Origin: Chloroflexota bacterium
GTDB taxonomy: Bacteria > Chloroflexota > Limnocylindria > Limnocylindrales > CSP1-4
NCBI GenBank assembly: GCA_017860675.1
Contig: JAGDMV010000015.1
Coordinates: 1 to 15,170, forward strand
Reading direction: 5' to 3'
Length of the DNA stretch: 15,170 nt
Part shown: piece by piece, positions 5,921-15,170 of the stretch
How the letters are laid out: each line of letters starts with the position of its first letter
Position numbering within the stretch: the first letter of the stretch is position 1
Position numbers and translations under genes: made by a program
The notes under the pieces: model-generated
Database searches by the model: none
What the model was told of the DNA's origin: nothing
The model's input: only the letters and a program-made list of their open reading frames with translations

Positions 5921-7132
5921 ATGCCTGAGCTGCCCGAGGTCGAGACCGTCGCCCGCGATCTCCGACGGCACCTCGTGCCCGACGACGGGCCCGGTCCTCT
6001 GATCGTCGGGGTCAGGGTCGCCTGGCCGCGGACGGTCCGGGACGGTGACCCGCTGGCGTTCGCGGCGGCGGTGACCGGCCGCCGGGTCGAGGGGGTCGGG
6101 CGGCGTGGCAAGCAGCTGCTGGTCGACCTGTCGGGCGGCGTGCTGCTCGCGATCCACCTCAAGATGACGGGTCAGCTGTTCGTCGTTCCGGCCGGCGCGC
6201 CCGACGACCCCTACGTCCGGCTCACCCTGGCTCTCGGCGACGGCCGCGAGCTGCGCTTCCGCGACGTGCGCAAGTTCGGGCGGGTGGGGCTCTTCGGCCG
6301 GGACGTGGAGACCGGCCAGGCGGTGGCCGGCGACGGCGCGGCCGCGTTCGATGCCGTCGGCCCCGAGCCCCTCGACCCCGCCTTCACGCTGCGCGCCTTC
6401 CGGGCCCGGCTGCGGTCTCGCCGCCGGCGTCTCAAGCCGCTCCTCACCGACCAGGCGTTCATCGCCGGCGTGGGCAACATCTATGCCGACGAGGCGCTGT
6501 GGGCGGCCCGAGTCCACCCCCTTCGGTCGGCCGCCTCGCTCCACCCTGCCGGCGAGCGCCGTCTCTATCGCGCCCTCCGGTCGATCCTGGGCGAGGCCAT
6601 CCTGCGGCGGGGCAGCTCCATCGACGACTACACCGCGCCCGACGGTGATGGGGCGATGCAGGAGCGCCTCATGGTCTACCAGCGGGCCGGTGAGCCATGT
6701 CCGCGCTGCGGCCGGCCGATCCGGCGGATCGTGCTCGGCGGCCGCTCCACGCACTTCTGCTCGTGGTGCCAGCGGCTGCCCGCCGCCGACCGCCCGGGCG
6801 CGACGGCGGTCCTGGCGACCGAGCGGACCCCACGGGCCCGGGGACGACGCTGGACGGAGGCAGCAGCAGCCGGCGCCCTCGGGCTGACGTCGGAGGAGGC
6901 GGCCCGGGCGGCCGCCCGCGAGCGCACCGAGCGGACGCGTCGGGCGGCGGCGACCAGGCGGGAGCGCGCCAGGGCAGGGTCCGGCGCCGGTCCGCCGGTC
7001 CAGGTGGCCGGGGAGGCCGCGGCCGGCCCAGGCAGCCCCTCGTCCACCAGCGCGGCGGGATCTGGCGACCCCTCGTCCACCGGCGCGACCGACCCCGGCG
7101 GGCCTTCCGTGACCGGCCCAGGCGATCGCTAA
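5921..7132 (+). CDS. mutM: Formamidopyrimidine-DNA glycosylase (Fpg/MutM) with long C-terminal tail
   Basis: A base-excision repair enzyme that removes 8-oxoguanine and ring-opened purines and cuts the resulting abasic site. After Met removal the N-terminal proline (P2) is the nucleophile, followed by catalytic E3 (MPELPEVETVARDL). K64 in RRGKQL, N186 in GVGNIYADEALW, and the C-terminal zinc finger C260-x2-C263-x16-C280-x2-C283 with R275 are all present, so the enzyme should be active. Known proteins are about 270-290 residues; this one has 403. The extra 115 residues begin as a charged Ala/Arg segment (about 315-352) and end in a Ser/Thr/Gly/Pro tail with short repeats (PSSTS.., PSSTG.., PSVTG). 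The tail looks disordered and its role is unknown. AGGGGA at 5904-5909 is the ribosome binding site, inside the polA stop region. The stop TAA shares one base with the next ATG. Confidence 0.96.
   Translation: MPELPEVETVARDLRRHLVPDDGPGPLIVGVRVAWPRTVRDGDPLAFAAAVTGRRVEGVGRRGKQLLVDLSGGVLLAIHLKMTGQLFVVPAGAPDDPYVRLTLALGDGRELRFRDVRKFGRVGLFGRDVETGQAVAGDGAAAFDAVGPEPLDPAFTLRAFRARLRSRRRRLKPLLTDQAFIAGVGNIYADEALWAARVHPLRSAASLHPAGERRLYRALRSILGEAILRRGSSIDDYTAPDGDGAMQERLMVYQRAGEPCPRCGRPIRRIVLGGRSTHFCSWCQRLPAADRPGATAVLATERTPRARGRRWTEAAAAGALGLTSEEAARAAARERTERTRRAAATRRERARAGSGAGPPVQVAGEAAAGPGSPSSTSAAGSGDPSSTGATDPGGPSVTGPGDR
7036..7081 (+). repeat. Short direct repeat in the mutM tail
   Basis: The 13-base sequence CCCCTCGTCCACC occurs at 7036-7048 and again at 7069-7081, 33 bases apart and thus in frame. 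It encodes two PSST units 11 residues apart; a degenerate third unit (PSVTG) follows. This looks like local duplication that lengthened the disordered tail. Confidence 0.6.
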
Positions 7133-9102
7133 TGTCGCTCGTCAGGCTGTCGGGAGTGGTGCGCGAGGTGGGCACCCTCGTGATCCTCGACGGCGTCGAC
7201 GCCGCGGTCGCCATCGGCGAGCGGATCGGGCTCGTGGGCGCCAATGGCTCGGGCAAGACCACCCTGCTGCGGATCGTCGCCGGGCTCGACGAGCCGGACC
7301 GGGGCGAGATCCAGCGCCGGCGCCACCTGACGACCGGGATGCTCGCCCAGGAGGCCCACTTCGACGCGGCCTTCGCATCCGCCCCCGACCTGCACGCGGC
7401 GGTCCGGCGTGGGGCCGTCCAGGTCGAGGCGCTCGAGCGTGAGCTGGCCGAGCTGGAGGCCGCGGGGGCTGCCGGCACGCCCCGCTACGCCGAGGCCCAG
7501 CATCGCTTCGAGGCCCTCGGCGGCTACACACTCGACCAGCGCGTCGAGGCGGCCCTGTCCGGCCTCGGTTTCAGCGAGGAGGAGCGAGCCCGGTCGCCGG
7601 AGGCGCTCTCGGGCGGACAGCAGACCCGGGCGGCGCTTGCCCGGCTGCTCGTCGCCGACCCGGACCTGCTCCTGCTCGACGAGCCCACCAACCATCTCGA
7701 CCTGGCCGCCCTCGAATGGCTGGAGGCGGCGCTCCGGAGGCGGGCGGGCGCCGTGGTTGTCGCCTCGCACGACCGCGCGTTTCTCGACGCGACGGTGACC
7801 AGGACCTGGGAGCTGCGCGACCGCCGGCTCACCGCGTTCCGCGGCGGCTACTCCGCCTACGCCCGCCAGCGCCAGGAGCGGGACGCACGCCTCCGCCGCG
7901 AGGCCTCCGAACGCGAGGCCGCGATCGCTCGGGAGACGGCGCTGGTCCAGACCTACCGCAGCCAGCGCAAGCACGGCAAGATGCACGAGCACGAGGCACG
8001 GCTCGAGCACCTCGAGCGGATGGAGGGCCCGCGGGCCGGCCGGTCGCTGCGCCTCGATCGCGCTCTCGGTACTGCCGCGCCGCGCTCCGGCGAGACGGTG
8101 CTCCGCGCCGACGACCTCGTGGTCGGCCACCCGGCAGGTCCGGAGGTCGCCCGGTCGGTCCACCTGGAGGCGGCCCGCGGCGAGCGGATCGGCGTCGTCG
8201 GCCCGAACGGCACCGGCAAGACGACGCTCCTGCGCACCATCGCCGGCGAGCTGCCGCCGCGCGACGGGGTACTGGCCTTCGGCGCCAACGTCCAGCTCGG
8301 CTACCTCTCCCAGGTGCGCGACGTGCCGATCCCCGGCGAGACCGTCCTCGATGCGCTGCTGGCGGAGGTGCCGATGACGGCCGGCGAGGCGCGCGCCTAC
8401 CTGGCCCGCTTCCTCTTCCGTGGCGACGAGGTGTTCACCGAGGTGGCCGCCCTGTCCGGCGGAGAGCGCTCCCGCCTGGAGCTGGCGCTGCTGGGGATCC
8501 TGCCGTCGAACGTCCTCCTGCTCGACGAGCCGACCAACCACCTCGACATCCCGGCCCGCGAGGCGCTCGAGGCCTTCCTGCGCTCGGCCCCGGCCACAAT
8601 CCTCGTGGTGAGCCACGACCGGCGCCTGCTCGACACGGTCTGCGACCGGCTGTGGATCGTGGACGGCGGCCGGATCGTGCCCTTCGAGGGCGGCTACCGT
8701 GCCTGGCGGGACGCCGTCGCCGAGGGCTGGACCGTCGCGGGCGCGTTCGCCACCGAGGAGGCGCGCTTCCGCGGGCGGCCGCTGCGGAGCCCGGCGCGAC
8801 CGGCCGGTGGAGCAGCTGATGTGCGACCGGGCCAGCCGCGGTCCACGCCGGCAACCCGAGCCGCGCCGGGCCGTCCGCTGAAGCTCTCCAAGGATGCCTA
8901 CCGGCGCCAGAAGGTGGCGGTCGAGAGCGACCTCACCCGCCTGGGGCTGCGGAAGACCCAGCTCGAGCTGGCGCTGGCCGACCCGGGCATCGGCGCCAAC
9001 TTCATCGAGCTTCGCCGGGTGTCGAGCGAGCTGGCCGACGTGGACCAGGCCCTGGCCGCCGCCGAGGAGGCCTGGCTCCTGCTCGAGGAGGGTGCGCCGT
9101 GA
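7132..9102 (+). CDS. ABC-F family ATPase (Uup/YdiF-like) with C-terminal coiled coil
   Basis: A soluble protein of 656 residues with two ABC ATPase domains and no membrane segments. ABC-F proteins act on the ribosome, relieving stalled translation or protecting it from antibiotics. Domain 1 has Walker A GANGSGKTT (36-44), signature LSGGQ (159-163), Walker B with LLDEPTNHLD (E184) and H213. Domain 2 has GPNGTGKTT (357-365), LSGGE (441-445), DEPTNHLD (465-472) and H495. An Arg/Glu-rich interdomain linker at about 243-310 matches the ABC-F linker that reaches the ribosomal P-site region. Residues about 583-656 form a C-terminal coiled coil, as in Uup/YdiF types, some of which bind DNA. The start ATG overlaps the mutM stop (TAATG), so translation is probably coupled. 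Placement inside a repair operon hints at a Uup-like role, but the exact subfamily is not certain. Confidence 0.92.
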   Translation: MSLVRLSGVVREVGTLVILDGVDAAVAIGERIGLVGANGSGKTTLLRIVAGLDEPDRGEIQRRRHLTTGMLAQEAHFDAAFASAPDLHAAVRRGAVQVEALERELAELEAAGAAGTPRYAEAQHRFEALGGYTLDQRVEAALSGLGFSEEERARSPEALSGGQQTRAALARLLVADPDLLLLDEPTNHLDLAALEWLEAALRRRAGAVVVASHDRAFLDATVTRTWELRDRRLTAFRGGYSAYARQRQERDARLRREASEREAAIARETALVQTYRSQRKHGKMHEHEARLEHLERMEGPRAGRSLRLDRALGTAAPRSGETVLRADDLVVGHPAGPEVARSVHLEAARGERIGVVGPNGTGKTTLLRTIAGELPPRDGVLAFGANVQLGYLSQVRDVPIPGETVLDALLAEVPMTAGEARAYLARFLFRGDEVFTEVAALSGGERSRLELALLGILPSNVLLLDEPTNHLDIPAREALEAFLRSAPATILVVSHDRRLLDTVCDRLWIVDGGRIVPFEGGYRAWRDAVAEGWTVAGAFATEEARFRGRPLRSPARPAGGAADVRPGQPRSTPATRAAPGRPLKLSKDAYRRQKVAVESDLTRLGLRKTQLELALADPGIGANFIELRRVSSELADVDQALAAAEEAWLLLEEGAP

Positions 9103-9746
9103 CCCGAGACGCCACGTCTCGACCGCTGGGCATCGGGCTGACCGGGCCGATCGGCTGCGGCAAGTCCACGGTGGCGCGCTGGCTCGCCGCCCGCGGCGCG
9201 GTCGTGGTCGATGCCGATCTCCTCGCCCGGGAGGTGACCGCGCCCGGCACGCCGGGCCTGGCGGCCGTCATCGAGCGTTTCGGGCGGGGCTTCCTGCGGC
9301 GCGACGGCTCGCTCAACCGGCCGGCGCTCGGCGAGCTCGTCTTCGCCGACCCCGATGCCCTGCGGGATCTCGAGTCGATCGTCCACCCGGCCGTCCGCCG
9401 GATGCTGGCGGCGCGCCTCGCGGAGGCCGAGCCGGCCGGCGCTCGGGTGATCGTGATCGAGGCGATCAAGCTCGTCGAAGCAGGCCTGGCGGCGCGCTGC
9501 GACGAGACCTGGCTCGTCACCTGCGGGCCGGCCACGCAGCGGGCCAGGATGGCGCGTCGCGGTGACGATCCGGCCTCGATCGAGCAGCGCATCGCCGCCC
9601 AGGGGGATCTGGTCCTGCGCCTGTCGCCGGCGGCCACCCGGGTCATCGTCACCGACGGACAGGCCGCGGAGACCGAGCGGATCGTGGCCGCGGCGCTGGC
9701 CGACGCGCTCGCGCGACGCGACGCGGCCGGACCCCCCAACGACTGA
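9099..9746 (+). CDS. coaE: Dephospho-CoA kinase
   Basis: Catalyses the last step of coenzyme A synthesis, phosphorylating the 3'-hydroxyl of the ribose of dephospho-CoA with ATP. The 215-residue length fits the single-domain family. The P-loop GPIGCGKST is at 16-24, VDADLLAREV at 37-46 begins the substrate-binding segment, and LESIVHPAVR with HP at 96-97 is the family hallmark. The usual PLLFE-type motif is replaced by IEAIKLVEAGL. The Q-x2-R-x3-R pattern (Q147, R150, R154) of the lid region is present. GTG 9099 overlaps the ABC-F stop as GTGA and has a well-placed AGGAGG (9086-9091, 7-base spacer), so the start is firm. polA-mutM-coaE is a known neighbourhood in several phyla; here an ABC-F gene is inserted between mutM and coaE. 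Confidence 0.96.
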   Translation: MTRDATSRPLGIGLTGPIGCGKSTVARWLAARGAVVVDADLLAREVTAPGTPGLAAVIERFGRGFLRRDGSLNRPALGELVFADPDALRDLESIVHPAVRRMLAARLAEAEPAGARVIVIEAIKLVEAGLAARCDETWLVTCGPATQRARMARRGDDPASIEQRIAAQGDLVLRLSPAATRVIVTDGQAAETERIVAAALADALARRDAAGPPND

Positions 9747-9760
9747 GAACAGGCGTTCGA
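9745..9760 (+). promoter_or_regulatory. LexA-type SOS box before uvrB
   Basis: GAGAAC-AGGC-GTTCGA matches the TCGAAC-N4-GTTCGA operator with a perfect right half and two mismatches in the left half, keeping the core GAAC-N4-GTTC intact. It overlaps the coaE stop codon and ends 18 bases before the uvrB -10 hexamer, covering the -35 region. A LexA repressor bound here would block uvrB transcription. Confidence 0.7.
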
Positions 9761-9775
9761 AACCGCTCCGGGCCG

Positions 9776-9784
9776 TGCTATCCT
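9776..9784 (+). promoter_or_regulatory. Extended -10 promoter (TGC-TATCCT) of uvrB, probably leaderless
   Basis: TATCCT at 9779-9784 is preceded by TGC. Seven bases separate it from the uvrB ATG at 9792, so transcription would begin at or next to the start codon. The bases between (GAGAGGC) are too close to the start site to serve fully as a ribosome binding site on a transcript from this promoter. Confidence 0.65.
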
Positions 9785-9791
9785 GAGAGGC

Positions 9792-12119
<2,328 letters not shown>

Positions 12120-12253
12120 CGCCGGCCGTTGACGAAGATGCGCCGGGTCACAGCGCGGCGGGATCGTCCGGCGACGGGTCCGCGATATCCGCGGCGAGCA
12201 GCCCGCGCAGCACGCGGACGCGTGCAACACCCCCGGCTGGTCCTTCAGTTGGG

Positions 12254-12282
12254 GTGACGGCGGGACCATCGGCTCGCATACT
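12254..12282 (+). promoter_or_regulatory. Candidate promoter of the lipoprotein gene
   Basis: GTGACG (12254-12259, four matches to TTGACA) and CATACT (12277-12282, four matches to TATAAT) are separated by exactly 17 bases. Transcription would start near 12289, leaving a leader of about 69 bases. No other coding or RNA feature is seen in the 238-base gap between uvrB and the lipoprotein gene. Confidence 0.4.
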
Positions 12283-12357
12283 TGCGGCGGCGTCCGTCCA
12301 GCGACCGGCGGGGTATCTCTGGCGCGGCGGACCCAGCTCGCGGGAGGAATCATCGGG

Positions 12358-12900
12358 ATGCAGTCATCGCGCATCGGCCGGCTGGTCGCCGGCGCCGTCC
12401 TCGTCGCCCTGCTCGCCGGCTGCGGCGGCTCGAGCGGACCCGGCTCCGACCCCGTCGGGACGGTCAAGGGCCTCATGGACACGGTCCAGGCCGGTCAGTG
12501 GGACAAGCTCCCCGACTACGCCTGTGCGGCCCAGAAGGACCAGATCAGGCAGCAGTTCGAATCGCTGGGCTCCGGCGCCGGCGGCGCGCTCGGCGACCTT
12601 GGCCTGAGCGACGTCGGCGACGCGATGAAGATCACCTTCTCCAACCTCGACGTGAAGGAGAAGAGTCGCGAGGGCGACAAGGCGGTCGTCGCCGTCAGCG
12701 GCAAGATGAAGCTCGAGTTCAACAAGGACAAGCTCAAGGAGCTGGTCAAGAAGGCGGCCGAGGCTCAGGGCCAGACCGTGACCGACGCTCAGATCGACAT
12801 GGCCCTCGGGATGCTGTCCGGGATGGGCGGCCTCGAGCAGGACATGACCCAGGACATGACGGTCGTCAACGAGGGCGGCAAGTGGCTCGTCTGCGAGTAG
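12358..12900 (+). CDS. Small secreted lipoprotein of unknown function
   Basis: A 180-residue protein with a classical lipoprotein signal: basic MQSSRIGR, a hydrophobic core, and lipobox LLAGC with the lipidated cysteine at C22, followed by a Gly/Ser spacer. The mature part is mixed helix and strand: a helical segment beginning DPVGTVKGLMDTVQAGQWDK (31-50), CAAQKDQIRQQFESL, a strand-like ITFSNLDV...KAVVAVSGKMKLEF, Lys-rich helix, and the ending NEGGKWLVCE. This arrangement resembles small NTF2-like (DUF4878-type) lipoproteins, in which the final strand reads 'G.W.vC', but that is a judgement from pattern only. ATG 12358 has GGAGG at 12343-12347. Its own promoter and a strong terminator make it a single-gene unit between uvrB and uvrA; a repair role is not implied. 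Confidence 0.8.
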   Translation: MQSSRIGRLVAGAVLVALLAGCGGSSGPGSDPVGTVKGLMDTVQAGQWDKLPDYACAAQKDQIRQQFESLGSGAGGALGDLGLSDVGDAMKITFSNLDVKEKSREGDKAVVAVSGKMKLEFNKDKLKELVKKAAEAQGQTVTDAQIDMALGMLSGMGGLEQDMTQDMTVVNEGGKWLVCE

Positions 12901-12924
12901 CCGCGTAGGCGCGCCAGTCACCGC

Positions 12925-12960
12925 GAACCCCGGCGGAGATCCCGCCGGGGTTCCTGCTTT
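12925..12960 (+). terminator. Intrinsic terminator of the lipoprotein gene
   Basis: GAACCCCGGCGG (12925-12936) pairs perfectly with CCGCCGGGGTTC (12942-12953) around a 5-base loop (AGATC). The following CCTGCTTT is T-enriched. It lies 25 bases after the stop codon and ends where the uvrA SOS box begins, insulating uvrA from upstream transcription. Confidence 0.88.
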
Positions 12961-12975
12961 CGAACGCGTGTTCGA
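12960..12975 (+). promoter_or_regulatory. LexA-type SOS box before uvrA (perfect arms)
   Basis: TCGAAC-GCGT-GTTCGA has two fully complementary 6-base arms and matches the SOS operator known from mycobacteria and, in its core GAAC-N4-GTTC, from Bacillus. It ends 15 bases before the uvrA -10 hexamer and covers the -35 position, the classical place for a repressor to block RNA polymerase. Confidence 0.88.
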
Positions 12976-12990
12976 GGGCCTGCACTGGGC

Positions 12991-12996
12991 TAGACT
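12991..12996 (+). promoter_or_regulatory. -10 element of uvrA, probably leaderless
   Basis: TAGACT is identical to the hexamer before the sigma factor gene. Only six bases separate it from GTG 13003, so the transcript should start at the start codon itself. No Shine-Dalgarno sequence is present before this GTG, which agrees with leaderless translation. Confidence 0.65.
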
Positions 12997-13002
12997 GTGG
13001 TC

Positions 13003-15170
<2,168 letters not shown>

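Noticed and set aside
3317..6754. Very long open frame (about 1145 codons) on the minus strand opposite polA and mutM
   Set aside because: Its protein is a monotonous Arg/Gly/Asp/His/Leu-rich sequence with no motifs, exactly antisense to two genes with complete family signatures; it follows from third-position GC bias.

Overview
This is a very GC-rich bacterial window (about 70% by eye, with strong G/C preference at third codon positions). It is mostly a chromosomal housekeeping block for DNA replication and repair. The order polA-mutM-(ABC-F)-coaE-uvrB, Gram-positive/actinobacterial-type LexA boxes, and a small protein with an 'AGNAAVSRL...VQR' motif suggest a high-GC Chloroflexota lineage, perhaps Limnocylindria-like. 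That assignment is inference; a high-GC actinobacterium cannot be excluded from this sequence alone.

Left part (1-1201, minus strand): the frameshifted C-terminal end of what looks like a secreted beta-rich protein (about 238-617), with tandem hairpins just past its ancestral stop; a 96-residue gene with the AGNAAV/VQR motif and a terminal CPTCGK knuckle (676-966); and a tRNA-Leu(CAA) gene (1115-1201). This is the only accessory-looking stretch.

Middle (1202-2857, plus strand): a two-gene unit of an ECF-type sigma factor and a membrane protein with a degenerate anti-sigma zinc motif. It is closed by a strong GC-rich hairpin without a T-tract.

Repair block (2886-12119, plus strand): polA, mutM, an ABC-F ATPase and coaE are packed with overlaps or 15-base gaps and probably form one transcript. 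uvrB follows 45 bases later with its own promoter. Downstream are a single-gene lipoprotein unit with its own promoter and an intrinsic terminator (12254-12953), then uvrA, which runs off the right edge.

The clearest regulatory signal is a pair of SOS boxes of the TCGAAC-N4-GTTCGA type. The one before uvrA has perfect arms and the one before uvrB is near-perfect. Each sits at about the -35 region of a promoter whose -10 hexamer lies 6-7 bases from the start codon. Both excision-repair genes therefore look LexA-repressed and transcribed as leaderless mRNAs. I found no CRISPR array, insertion sequence, or clearly new multi-gene system; most of the window is ordinary core genome.
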